Of a DNA stretch of 11,538 bases, positions 1 through 6,602 are shown piece by piece. Numbering within the stretch: the stretch's first letter is position 1; every line of letters starts with the position of its first letter. The notes under the pieces are model-generated. The model was not told the DNA's origin and did no database searches. It saw only the letters and a list, made by a program, of their open reading frames with translations. A program made the position numbers and the translations under genes. Origin of the DNA: Rickettsia endosymbiont of Diachasma alloeum (GTDB taxonomy: Bacteria > Pseudomonadota > Alphaproteobacteria > Rickettsiales > Rickettsiaceae); contig DYDT01000015.1 of assembly GCA_020404485.1 (NCBI GenBank), positions 1-11,538 of the forward strand. The letters run 5' to 3'.

Positions 1-23
1 CTGTTCGGTAGCTGAAGGATTTC
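1..23 (+). repeat. misplaced copy of an atpE segment (chimeric read end)
   Basis: These 23 bases are identical to 7661-7683, inside the atpE gene (which is encoded on the minus strand). They stop exactly where the linker at 24-65 begins; at 7684 the real gene continues with t, not with the linker base. No gene structure surrounds this copy. The best reading is that it is the 3' end of a circularised library fragment, not a second atpE. Confidence 0.9.
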
Positions 24-65
24 CGTAATAACTTCGTATAGCATACATTATACGAAGTTATACGA
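24..65 (+). other. loxP-containing 454 paired-end linker (library artefact)
   Basis: Bases 28-61 form a complete loxP site: a 13-bp arm (ATAACTTCGTATA, 28-40), the 8-bp spacer GCATACAT (41-48) and the inverted arm (49-61). The flanks CGTA (24-27) and ACGA (62-65) extend it to 42 bp. That matches, from memory, the Roche/454 Titanium mate-pair linker in one orientation. loxP belongs to phage P1 and to engineered DNA and is not expected in a rickettsial chromosome. With the atpE fragment before it and genomic sequence after it, this is an untrimmed linker rather than a biological recombination site. Confidence 0.93.
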
Positions 66-203
66 CTGAGCTAAGGAAATTACGAAGTAATTGTACGTAC
101 GCAATCCAGTATAAAAATGCTAGCTTATAGCATTTTTATTATTTTTTCTGGATTGCCACGCTCATTTCATTCGCTCGCAATGACGATTTGGTATCCACGC
201 AAC
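66..203. repeat. nested palindromic repeat, left end truncated
   Basis: An inner hairpin has a 12-bp stem (111-122 with 128-139, core AAAAATGCTA/TAGCATTTTT) and a 5-nt loop. It is enclosed by the inverted repeat GCAATCCAG (101-109) / CTGGATTGC (148-156). The right arm runs on as gccacgctc...gctcgcaatgacgattt and ends with a gtatccacgcaac motif. That motif reappears, reverse-complemented, at the left edge of the repeat near 5525-5550. The left arm begins abruptly at 66, after the linker, so its outer part is missing. The inner hairpin with its T-run could also act as a terminator. The family looks like the dispersed intergenic palindromes of Rickettsia; I cannot assign a named subfamily. Confidence 0.65.
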
Positions 204-225
204 AATGCCGCCACGGGATGACACT

Positions 226-1101
226 TTACCTATCAATCCTTGCTATACAAATTCTTTCAGTGATTTCTTTTAATTTTTCTATTCGCTCAATAAGATAAAG
301 TAGTTGTTCTTTTGTAATCTTATAATTTTTATTATACCTTGCATCAACATAAGCTTTTTCAAGTAATTCAAAACATTTTGTTTGTTCAGGCGTTACTATA
401 GGAAAAACTTGTAATAATTCATTGTCGTAATTTTCTGCCATGCTACCTAACTTTTGTAAATTATGTAACTTAGGTTTATAATTAGAGAAAACTAGTAAGA
501 TAGTACTATACAAGCTTTCAGTAGCTTGATGCAGTAAAAAGGCTGATAAAGCATTTTCAGAATCTTTTAAATAATTTATTGCTCCTTTTAAAAATCCTTT
601 GCCTCTTCTAAACCATTGTTCAAAATAATCTTGAGCAATTTCTTTCATTTCACTCCAGGGTAAATCTTTAGCTTCGCTTAAAACATACTCACCACTATCA
701 TATAAAACTATTCCTTCTTTTTTGATATCAGTATAAAAATAACGCCCTTTTTCTAGCTGTCTATTTATTTCTTCTATTGATTCAAGAATTATAGATATCT
801 CTGAATCGTATGGGATAATTTGTTTAGGGTTTATTACTCCCATTTTTACTATGCTTTTATATATATTATTTTCTAAGTTCAAAGTAGCATGACCTTTATA
901 CTTACCTTTTTTCAAAATAATCAGAATATCAGTATCGCTATGATAGCCGTTAATTAAATCACGTACCCAGTCGCCTCTAGCAAAAGAACCATATAAGATA
1001 ATCATAGCAATTTTATCTTTTGCAAGCTCTAAAATCTGTTGCACTATAAAATCAAGCCTAACCTTGATTTTTTGAGAGCGTTCAGGTACTTCGGTTTTCA
1101 T
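226..1101 (-). CDS. nucleotidyltransferase-HEPN domain fusion protein
   Basis: The 291-residue protein has two domains. Residues about 15-125 form a MNT-type minimal nucleotidyltransferase domain, with the signature LYGSFARGDW (36-45) and the metal-binding pair D56/D58 in SDTDILI. Residues about 155-285 form a helical HEPN domain, with AFLLHQATESLY (187-198) and VDARYNKNY (252-260). Stand-alone MNT and HEPN proteins often form type VII-like toxin-antitoxin pairs in which the MNT partner AMPylates HEPN; fused forms also occur and may modify other targets. The usual RNase motif R-x4-6-H is not obvious here: R255 is followed by Y260 where His would be expected, so ribonuclease activity is doubtful. 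The ATG start has no strong ribosome binding site. The gene lies alone between two palindromic repeats. Domain identity is firm; the cellular role is inferred. Confidence 0.85.
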   Translation of the reverse strand: MKTEVPERSQKIKVRLDFIVQQILELAKDKIAMIILYGSFARGDWVRDLINGYHSDTDILIILKKGKYKGHATLNLENNIYKSIVKMGVINPKQIIPYDSEISIILESIEEINRQLEKGRYFYTDIKKEGIVLYDSGEYVLSEAKDLPWSEMKEIAQDYFEQWFRRGKGFLKGAINYLKDSENALSAFLLHQATESLYSTILLVFSNYKPKLHNLQKLGSMAENYDNELLQVFPIVTPEQTKCFELLEKAYVDARYNKNYKITKEQLLYLIERIEKLKEITERICIARIDR

Positions 1102-1158
1102 TTAGATATTTATTTCTTGGGTTCGTAGTCAAATCAGTGTTGTATGGCTCATTTTCCT

Positions 1159-1247
1159 GTCATTGCGAGGAGGAAGCGACGTGGCAATCTTCATGAAATA
1201 GTATAAAATTCCTGAGATTGCCACGTCGCTTCGCTCCTCGCAATGAC
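1159..1247. repeat. dispersed palindromic repeat, copy 2
   Basis: The left arm (1159-1190, gtcattgcgagga...cgtggcaatct) and right arm (1214-1247, gagattgccacgtcg...cgcaatgac) are near-perfect reverse complements, with about 2 nt of difference. They enclose a 23-nt AT-rich spacer. The downstream tail gatttagtatcca (1248-1260) matches the tail of the copy at 66-203. It lies between the NT-HEPN gene and the erpA promoter and contains no ORF. Confidence 0.8.
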
Positions 1248-1262
1248 GATTTAGTATCCACC

Positions 1263-1291
1263 TTGAAAAAATACAAAATATTAGGTATATT
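1263..1291 (+). promoter_or_regulatory. predicted sigma-70 promoter of erpA
   Basis: A -35 box TTGAAA (1263-1268) and a -10 box TATATT (1286-1291) are separated by 17 nt; each matches the consensus at 5 of 6 positions. The predicted transcript would start near 1298, leaving a leader of about 28 nt before the GTG start. It begins just after the palindromic repeat. Confidence 0.55.
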
Positions 1292-1325
1292 ATACAATTT
1301 ATAAGATTTTTACAAGGTTATTTTA

Positions 1326-1658
1326 GTGACAATCACAATTACCGATAGAGCTTTTGAGCGAGTAAGTGAATTAATAGAATTAGAAAAAAATAAAGATTTA
1401 GTGCTGCGAGTTTCCGTTGATAGCGGTGGCTGCTCTGGGCTAATGTATAATTACGAACTAGTTTCCAAAGATACTATCGACAAAGACGATTATGTTTTTA
1501 CTAAACATAATGCTACTGTTATTATCGATCCTATTTCTCAAAAATTTATGCTAGATTGTACTCTTGATTTTATAGAAGAGCTAGGCGGTTCATATTTCAA
1601 TGTCAGTAACCCACAAGCTAAAGCGAAATGCGGTTGCGGTAATTCTTTTGCGGTGTAA
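1326..1658 (+). CDS. erpA: ErpA/IscA-family iron-sulfur cluster insertion protein
   Basis: A-type Fe-S carrier of 110 residues, the normal length for HesB/IscA/ErpA proteins. The three cluster-binding cysteines are present: C36 in GGCSG, and C102 and C104 in KCGCGNSF. GGCSGLMYNYEL and the stretch FNVSNPQAKAKCGCG resemble ErpA more than IscA. The protein would receive Fe-S clusters from the ISC scaffold and pass them to apo-enzymes in the cytosol. The start is GTG at 1326, supported by AAGG (1314-1317) eight bases upstream. No isc genes adjoin it, so it is a stand-alone unit with its own promoter. A more cautious name is 'iron-sulfur cluster assembly accessory protein'. Confidence 0.88.
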   Translation: MTITITDRAFERVSELIELEKNKDLVLRVSVDSGGCSGLMYNYELVSKDTIDKDDYVFTKHNATVIIDPISQKFMLDCTLDFIEELGGSYFNVSNPQAKAKCGCGNSFAV

Positions 1659-1693
1659 TGTTATCCAGTGGGTTGTTGTATAGATCAAGAATC

Positions 1694-1786
1694 GTCATTG
1701 CGAGGAGGTATTATTGCAATCTCAGGAATTGTATACTACCTCATGAGATTGCCGCATCGAAACTTGCAGTTTCTCCTCGCAATGAC
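1694..1786. repeat. dispersed palindromic repeat, copy 3, between convergent genes
   Basis: Arms gtcattgcgaggag (1694-1707) and ctcctcgcaatgac (1773-1786) are perfect reverse complements. The inner arms (ttgcaatctca near 1714-1724 and tgagattgcc near 1744-1753) also pair. The repeat fills the gap between the convergent stop codons of erpA (1658) and the porin gene (1792). It could fold in transcripts from either side and act as a bidirectional terminator; that role is inferred. Confidence 0.78.
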
Positions 1787-1791
1787 TTTTA

Positions 1792-3102
1792 TTAGAACTT
1801 AAGTTTTGTACCGATTAAACCAACAGTACCTTTAGTTTTCTTATTAGGAGCTTCAGGATAATATACTGGCTTACCTTTTGCTTGGAAATGTGAAATTTCT
1901 GCATATGGTAATAAACCTGGCATAATTTTATATTCTGTAGCTACAGTTATAGTATCCACAGTGTTCTTATATCTTGAAGATTTAAAATAGCTAAGGCTTG
2001 TTTTAATAGGACCTTGACCATAAGCGATAGCTCCATTATAATAATAAGTATTACGACCATTTTTATGGTATTCAGGAGTTGTTAAACTTTTTCCTAAGCT
2101 ACCATAAGAAGCACTGCATGAGAAATTACCATATGTGAAAATTGCACCAAGATTATAAGCTTTTAAGTTAGATAGTTTATAAGTATTTAATACAGTATAT
2201 TCTTTGCCCATTCCTTTAGAACGAACAGCAAGGCGAGCAGGTTTACCATATTCACCGGTAACAGATAATTTTAAATCTACATTTTCACCAAGGGCATGCT
2301 CATAAGTTAAACCGCCAGATACTGAATCTGTAACATTTTGATTAATAGTAATAACTTGGCTGTTTTCTACATTGTAACGCTTTATGCCAGTGTTAACTGT
2401 AGTAAGACCGGTAACTGAATTGTCAAATGCCACATTATTTATATTTTTATTACCACCTGTGTTAGCAGAATCAGGAGTATAAGATATACCGGCTTGAAAA
2501 CCTTTCATTTTAGGGGGGTAGAAGCTAATCTTTCTAGCTGCCTCAGCTTTAACATTAAATTCATCAAAATTGTTAGAAAATGACTCTATATAAAAGCTAG
2601 GACTGGTATCAAAATCGGGTTTTAATTTGTTATATTGCATGTATTGACTACCAACGTTAATATATCTCCAATATCCACCTGATCCAGCAGCTACTTGACC
2701 ACCAGTAATACGCAGTTTATTACCTGCATCATAAGGAGAACCTAGTTCTATTTTACCGTAACTAGTTTTAATAAAGATGTGAGAACCATTATAAGATGTA
2801 GATGTTTTCGATCTTGTAGTAGGTTGTAATACTATTTTAACCCCACCTATTACATCATTTATAGTTTTAGTTATAGTAGCCGCAAATGCTGCCTCTGTAT
2901 AAAACGCTGTTTTTTTCCTATTATCACTTAAATTTTCAAATTCACCTAAACGATTTTGATTCGAGAAACCACTTTCAAATAGATAAAAACCTTCTAATTT
3001 TATTTCAGAATCAGAACTAGAAATGACAGGAGTAGTACTTCCTGAGGCAAAACTGGTAGTAGATGCAAGACCGATAATACTTGCTAATAATAACTTTTTC
3101 AC
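1792..3102 (-). CDS. porin-like outer-membrane beta-barrel protein
   Basis: The 436-residue protein has a clear Sec signal peptide: MKK, a hydrophobic stretch, then likely cleavage after TSFA (about residue 19). The mature part is rich in alternating polar/hydrophobic segments, Tyr, Gly and Asn, with few cysteines. It includes EGFYLFESGF near the N-terminus and GKIELGSPYDAG, a pattern common in general porins. It ends in GLIGTKLKF; a terminal Phe is the usual targeting signal for the BAM complex. It would form a channel in the outer membrane. The start is GTG at 3102 with GAGG seven bases upstream. The 294-bp AT-rich region upstream is shared with the divergent dcd gene. Family assignment is by overall pattern; substrate is unknown. 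Confidence 0.8.
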   Translation of the reverse strand: MKKLLLASIIGLASTTSFASGSTTPVISSSDSEIKLEGFYLFESGFSNQNRLGEFENLSDNRKKTAFYTEAAFAATITKTINDVIGGVKIVLQPTTRSKTSTSYNGSHIFIKTSYGKIELGSPYDAGNKLRITGGQVAAGSGGYWRYINVGSQYMQYNKLKPDFDTSPSFYIESFSNNFDEFNVKAEAARKISFYPPKMKGFQAGISYTPDSANTGGNKNINNVAFDNSVTGLTTVNTGIKRYNVENSQVITINQNVTDSVSGGLTYEHALGENVDLKLSVTGEYGKPARLAVRSKGMGKEYTVLNTYKLSNLKAYNLGAIFTYGNFSCSASYGSLGKSLTTPEYHKNGRNTYYYNGAIAYGQGPIKTSLSYFKSSRYKNTVDTITVATEYKIMPGLLPYAEISHFQAKGKPVYYPEAPNKKTKGTVGLIGTKLKF

Positions 3103-3396
3103 TTTAAAACCTCATATATTTAGTGAAACTATATGCTATAATTAAGGTTGTTATGTTATAGCGGCTAAATTAATTTATGCTGAATATAATATAATTTTTA
3201 AAACTTACAAATAAATAAACATATTTTAATTTGTAATTATTTATTTATAGATATATAATGTTGTATTATTACAACTTATGTTATCAAAGTGGCTTAAAGT
3301 TGAAGCAATTACAATTTTAAATAAACATAATTACTTTGTATTAAAAATAATTATCAGTTATATTTTATAGTTTATTAACTAAATAATAAATTTATT
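3103..3396. other. AT-rich divergent intergenic region (porin / dcd)
   Basis: This region separates the divergent porin and dcd genes. It is very AT-rich and has no credible ORF or RNA gene. Apart from the predicted dcd promoter (3231-3259) and the porin ribosome binding site (GAGG on the minus strand at 3110-3113), I see no definite structure. Confidence 0.6.
3231..3259 (+). promoter_or_regulatory. predicted promoter of dcd
   Basis: TTGTAA (3231-3236; 4 of 6 matches) and a perfect TATAAT (3254-3259) are separated by 17 nt. It points at dcd and would leave a leader of about 130 nt. In such AT-rich DNA chance matches are common, so this is a moderate call. Confidence 0.4.
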
Positions 3397-3963
3397 ATGT
3401 CTATAATGTCGGATAAATGGATAAGGGAAGCCGTTATAAATCATAAAATGATTGAGCCTTTTGCAGAAAAGCAAGTAAGAATTAAAGATTCAGAAAAGAT
3501 TATTTCATACGGTTTATCTTCTTATGGTTATGATGCTAGAGTATCAAATGAGTTTAAAATATTTACAAATATAAACTCTACTATGGTCGATCCTAAAAAT
3601 TTTGATAAATATAATTTAGTTGATAGAGAAGTGGATGTATGCATTATTCCGCCCAATAGCTTTGCACTTGGAAGCACTGTAGAATATTTTAAAATACCAC
3701 GTGACGTATTAGTTATTTGTGTCGGTAAATCTACTTATGCAAGATGCGGTATAATAGTAAATGTTACGCCTCTAGAACCAGAATGGGAGGGGCATGTAAC
3801 GCTAGAGTTTTCAAATACTACACCGCTGCCGGCTAAGATTTATGCAAATGAAGGAGCTTGTCAATTTTTATTTTTTAAAGGTGATCAAATTTGCGACTTT
3901 TCTTATGCAGATCGTCAAGGAAAATATATGAAACAATTAGGTGTAACTCTACCATTAACATAA
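3397..3963 (+). CDS. dcd: dCTP deaminase
   Basis: Converts dCTP to dUTP and ammonia, supplying dUMP for thymidylate synthesis; the enzyme is a cytosolic homotrimer. At 188 residues it has the normal length. Family signatures are GKSTYARCG (110-118), holding the S112 and R116 equivalents of the active site, and TPLEPEW...VTLEFSN (124-140), where E137 is the expected catalytic glutamate. The C-terminal [13 protein letters not shown] is also typical of the family. ATG at 3397 is taken as the start; a second ATG at 3406 (M4) is possible. No strong ribosome binding site precedes either. It lies divergently from the porin gene and 132 bp ahead of secB. Confidence 0.95.
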   Translation: MSIMSDKWIREAVINHKMIEPFAEKQVRIKDSEKIISYGLSSYGYDARVSNEFKIFTNINSTMVDPKNFDKYNLVDREVDVCIIPPNSFALGSTVEYFKIPRDVLVICVGKSTYARCGIIVNVTPLEPEWEGHVTLEFSNTTPLPAKIYANEGACQFLFFKGDQICDFSYADRQGKYMKQLGVTLPLT

Positions 3964-4022
3964 TTGTTGCTTTTTTTGTTGCAAGATACATATGAATTAT
4001 TTTATATAAAAGCATGTTAATT

Positions 4023-4050
4023 TTTACTTTAAGATAACATAAAGTATAAT
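4023..4050 (+). promoter_or_regulatory. predicted promoter of secB
   Basis: TTTACT (4023-4028; 4 of 6) and a perfect TATAAT (4045-4050) are 16 nt apart. Transcription would start near 4057, giving a leader of about 40 nt. This suggests secB is not only read through from dcd. Confidence 0.42.
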
Positions 4051-4095
4051 TTTTTATAATATATTTAATAACAATTTCTCTTAATAAAGGATTTT

Positions 4096-4554
4096 ATGAG
4101 TACAATAAATACCGATGCAAACGAGGCGATGCCTCATATTTCTGTTAATGCACAATATATAAAAGACCTCTCTCTTGAGAATCCTGATGCTCCATCTTCC
4201 TTGGCAGCTTTAGAACATAGACCTCAAATTGATTTGTCTCTTGATATAAATATCACTAACCTATCAGAAGAAAATTTTTATGAAGTTGAATTAAATATTG
4301 AAGCAGTAGCAAGAAATGAGAAATATAAATTATTTCAAGTAGAGCTAAAATATGCAGGTGTATTTAACTTAATTAATATTGCTCCTGATCAGCATCAAAT
4401 TTTGCTATCAGTCCATTGTCCGGCAATGATATTTCCTTTTGCTAGAAAAATTATAGCAAGTTGCACTCAAGATGCGGGATTTCAACCTTTAATGATTGAT
4501 CCGATAGATTTTGGAGCTTTGTACTATAAGAAAATGTCTGAGCATCAGAACTAA
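4096..4554 (+). CDS. secB: protein-export chaperone SecB
   Basis: SecB is a cytosolic tetrameric chaperone that keeps precursor proteins unfolded and hands them to SecA for export. The 152 residues fit the family length. Signatures are [13 protein letters not shown] (21-33), the typical start of the conserved core, then [11 protein letters not shown] and [15 protein letters not shown] in the middle. The C-terminal [15 protein letters not shown] is the usual end of the SecB core. ATG at 4096 is preceded by a good ribosome binding site, AAAGGA (4086-4091). Likely clients include exported proteins such as the porin encoded upstream, although that is inference. Zn-binding residues at the extreme C-terminus are absent, as is common outside gammaproteobacteria. 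Confidence 0.95.
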   Translation: MSTINTDANEAMPHISVNAQYIKDLSLENPDAPSSLAALEHRPQIDLSLDINITNLSEENFYEVELNIEAVARNEKYKLFQVELKYAGVFNLINIAPDQHQILLSVHCPAMIFPFARKIIASCTQDAGFQPLMIDPIDFGALYYKKMSEHQN

Positions 4555-4597
4555 AAACCGCTTAATTATTATAAAATCTTACCTTTTACTTAATTAA

Positions 4598-4627
4598 TTG
4601 ACATGGTTTTTAAATCACAGATATACT
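4598..4627 (+). promoter_or_regulatory. predicted main promoter of ctrA
   Basis: A perfect -35 box TTGACA (4598-4603) is followed after 18 nt by TATACT (4622-4627; 5 of 6). This is the closest match to the sigma-70 consensus in the window. Transcription would start near 4634, giving a leader of about 150 nt before ctrA. Confidence 0.55.
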
Positions 4628-4664
4628 TTAATAGTAAAAATTTTATCAATATAATTAAAAATTC

Positions 4665-4693
4665 TTTACTTACGTTGCTAATAAATGTATAAA
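4665..4693 (+). promoter_or_regulatory. possible second ctrA promoter
   Basis: TTTACT (4665-4670) and TATAAA (4688-4693) are 17 nt apart. It would start transcription near 4700, just ahead of the TTAA array. Two promoters for ctrA are known in Caulobacter; here the second one rests only on these weak boxes. Confidence 0.25.
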
Positions 4694-4718
4694 GCACTAA
4701 TAAAAAATTATAATTTAG

Positions 4719-4742
4719 TTAACAATAATTAACTGTAATTAA
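4719..4742 (+). promoter_or_regulatory. triple TTAA array, possible CtrA autoregulatory site
   Basis: Three TTAA tetramers start at 4719, 4729 and 4739, exactly 10 bp apart (spacers of 6 nt). The known Caulobacter CtrA site is TTAA-N7-TTAA, so the spacing is one base short. The position, 44 bp upstream of the ctrA start codon, suits an autoregulatory operator, but TTAA is frequent in DNA this AT-rich. Confidence 0.25.
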
Positions 4743-4785
4743 ATTATAGTACGAACATAAAAATTGAATTTTAGGAGAAAATAAA

Positions 4786-5499
4786 ATGAGAGTTTTATTA
4801 ATTGAAGATGAACCAGAAATGGCTAATCTAATTGAGCTGACTTTAGCTTCAGAAGGAATAGTTTGCGATAAAGTTTCGGTTGGTCTAGAAGGTTTAAGGC
4901 TAGGTAAACTTGGTCGGTATGATCTAATGATTTTAGATTTAATGTTACCTGATATTAATGGTTTCGAAATATTACTAAGATTGCGTGCAGCAAAGATAAA
5001 AACCCCTATCTTAATCTTATCTAGCTTAACTGATACAGATCAAAAAATTACTGAGTTTTTTTCAGGGGCTGATGACTACTTAACTAAACCATTTGTTAGA
5101 GAAGAACTAATCGCTAGAATTAAAGCTATAGTTAGACGTTCTAAAGGGCATGCTGCATCAGTATTTAGATTTGATAAAGTCAGTGTAAATTTAGATACTA
5201 GAAGTGTTGAAATTGATGGTAAAAAAGTACATTTAACCAACAAAGAATATGCTATTTTAGAGCTATTAATATTGCGTAGAGGGACAATTTTAACTAAAGA
5301 GATGTTCTTAAATCATTTATATAGTAGCCTTGATGAGCCTGAAATGAAGATTATCGATGTATTTATCTGTAAATTGCGTAAGAAATTAAGCGATGCTGCT
5401 GGTGGTCAAGACTATATAGATACAGTTTGGGGACGTGGTTATATGTTAAAAGAGTATGATGAGAATGGACATAAGGAAGCTTTAGCTCAAGGAGCATAA
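4786..5499 (+). CDS. ctrA: CtrA-type response regulator (OmpR/PhoB family)
   Basis: The 237-residue two-domain regulator has a receiver domain at residues 1-~117 with the acidic pocket (D8/E9), phospho-acceptor D51 in LDLMLPD, the S79/S80 switch position and K101 in TKPF. The winged-helix DNA-binding domain (~125-225) contains HLTNKEYAILELL, the recognition stretch KIIDVFICKLRKKL and the wing VWGRGY. The link IKAIVRRSKGHAASV and GTILTKEMFLNHLYSS are hallmarks of alphaproteobacterial CtrA, a cell-cycle master regulator normally fed by CckA and ChpT. In Rickettsia it is often labelled CzcR. The last residues, AQGA, are a small hydrophobic tail as in ClpXP-degraded CtrA, although whether it is a degron here is unknown. 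AGGAG (4773-4777) lies eight bases before ATG. Confidence 0.93.
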   Translation: MRVLLIEDEPEMANLIELTLASEGIVCDKVSVGLEGLRLGKLGRYDLMILDLMLPDINGFEILLRLRAAKIKTPILILSSLTDTDQKITEFFSGADDYLTKPFVREELIARIKAIVRRSKGHAASVFRFDKVSVNLDTRSVEIDGKKVHLTNKEYAILELLILRRGTILTKEMFLNHLYSSLDEPEMKIIDVFICKLRKKLSDAAGGQDYIDTVWGRGYMLKEYDENGHKEALAQGA

Positions 5500-5544
5500 T
5501 ATATTTTCATTTAGAAATAGGTGTTGTTGCGTGAATACTAAATC

Positions 5545-5641
5545 GTCATTGCGAGCAGCTGTAGGCTGCGTGGCAATCTCATGAAGTGATATAAAATTCC
5601 TTAGATTGCCGCATCAATGCTACGCATCTCCTCGCAATAAC
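5545..5641. repeat. dispersed palindromic repeat, copy 4
   Basis: The left arm begins gtcattgcgag (5545-5555) and continues ctgcgtggcaatctca. The right arm contains tagattgccgcatca and ends ctcctcgcaataac (5628-5641). The outer flank cgtgaatactaaatc upstream (5530-5544) is the reverse complement of the tail found after copies 1 and 2, so the full unit is longer than the core. It fills most of the gap between ctrA and queF. Confidence 0.78.
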
Positions 5642-5675
5642 AAAAAAACTTTTCATTTACTCTAACTTATATATT

Positions 5676-6497
5676 ATGACATTATCTAATTCCGCTCTTG
5701 GTAAAAAAAGTACTTATAAAGATACTTACGATCCAACTTTATTCTTTAAAATCCCACGCATAGATAATCGTAAAAAGTTAGGTTTAGTTAATGATAAGCT
5801 TCCATTTTATGGTATAGATATTTGGAATGCTTATGAGCTATCTTGGCTTAATAAAAAAGGTAAGCCGTGTGTTGCGATCTTCACCTTTTTTGTGCCAACC
5901 ACTTCTTCTCATATCGTAGAATCTAAATCAGTAAAATTATATCTTAATTCTTTTAATAATTTCGTTGTTGATTCCATTGATGAGTTAAAAAGAATTATTT
6001 TGCAGGATTTAAGTAAGTCTACACATGCCGAAGTGACAGGAGAAATATTTCCTATAAATACAAAGATAGAATTTGGTAGCCCAGGCGGTGTCAATATTGA
6101 TGATTTAGATATAGAGTGTGATAGACCTGATTTACCTGATAATAGCTTAATCAAATGCGAGAATGCTATTGTAGAAGAGGAGCTTAACTCTAATTTACTA
6201 AAATCAAACTGTTTAGTAACGGGGCAACCGGATTGGGGAACAATAATAATAAAATATAAAGGAAAAAAGTTAAAACACGATGCACTTTTAAAATATTTGG
6301 TATCTTTTAGAAATTGTAATGAATTTGCCGAACAATGTGCAGAGCGTATTTTTATTGATATCAAAAATGCTATAAATCCAGAATTTCTTTCTATCTATAT
6401 AATATATACAAGACGAGGTGGAGTAGATATTTGCCCGTATCGTACAACTGATTCAAACTATACTCTACCGAGTTCTAAAAGACTAATTAGGCAGTGA
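5676..6497 (+). CDS. queF: NADPH-dependent 7-cyano-7-deazaguanine reductase (long-form QueF)
   Basis: Reduces preQ0 to preQ1 in queuosine tRNA modification. The 273 residues match the long, two-half E. coli-type QueF. The N-terminal half carries the QueF motif [13 protein letters not shown] (82-94). The C-terminal catalytic half has the nucleophile C179 in [13 protein letters not shown] with D186, and the ending [13 protein letters not shown] (244-256). In E. coli the segment NEFHEQC supplies a conserved His that helps bind and protonate substrate; here it reads NEFAEQC, with Ala at 218 and Glu219 kept. The ATG has no clear ribosome binding site and sits just after a palindromic repeat. It converges with the ATP synthase operon. 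Confidence 0.93.
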   Translation: MTLSNSALGKKSTYKDTYDPTLFFKIPRIDNRKKLGLVNDKLPFYGIDIWNAYELSWLNKKGKPCVAIFTFFVPTTSSHIVESKSVKLYLNSFNNFVVDSIDELKRIILQDLSKSTHAEVTGEIFPINTKIEFGSPGGVNIDDLDIECDRPDLPDNSLIKCENAIVEEELNSNLLKSNCLVTGQPDWGTIIIKYKGKKLKHDALLKYLVSFRNCNEFAEQCAERIFIDIKNAINPEFLSIYIIYTRRGGVDICPYRTTDSNYTLPSSKRLIRQ

Positions 6498-6602
6498 TAT
6501 ACCTGTTTAATTGAAAAATTGGCACAAAGTTTTATAAGTACTCCGGTACTAACGTATTGTTAACTATGATACTGAACATCATAAGTAAAGAAATACTAAT
6601 AA

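Noticed and set aside
28..61. Natural Cre/loxP-like recombination site, plasmid or P1-type prophage end
   Set aside because: No phage genes are near, the site is perfect to the base, and the flanks plus the displaced atpE fragment fit a sequencing linker.
66..1790. CRISPR array formed by the repeated cattgcgag units
   Set aside because: The copies are far apart, irregularly spaced, themselves palindromic and separated by genes; no cas genes are present.
3964..3985. Terminator after dcd (gttgc...gttgc around a T-run)
   Set aside because: The two gttgc words are direct, not inverted, so no hairpin forms.
5909..6364. 151-residue ORF on the minus strand
   Set aside because: It lies wholly inside queF, whose protein is clearly recognisable; the antisense product shows no family features.
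6537..6583. Terminators between queF and atpF (AGTAC/GTACT and TATGAT/ATCATA)
   Set aside because: The stems are only 5-6 bp and lack T-runs; chance matches are likely in AT-rich DNA.
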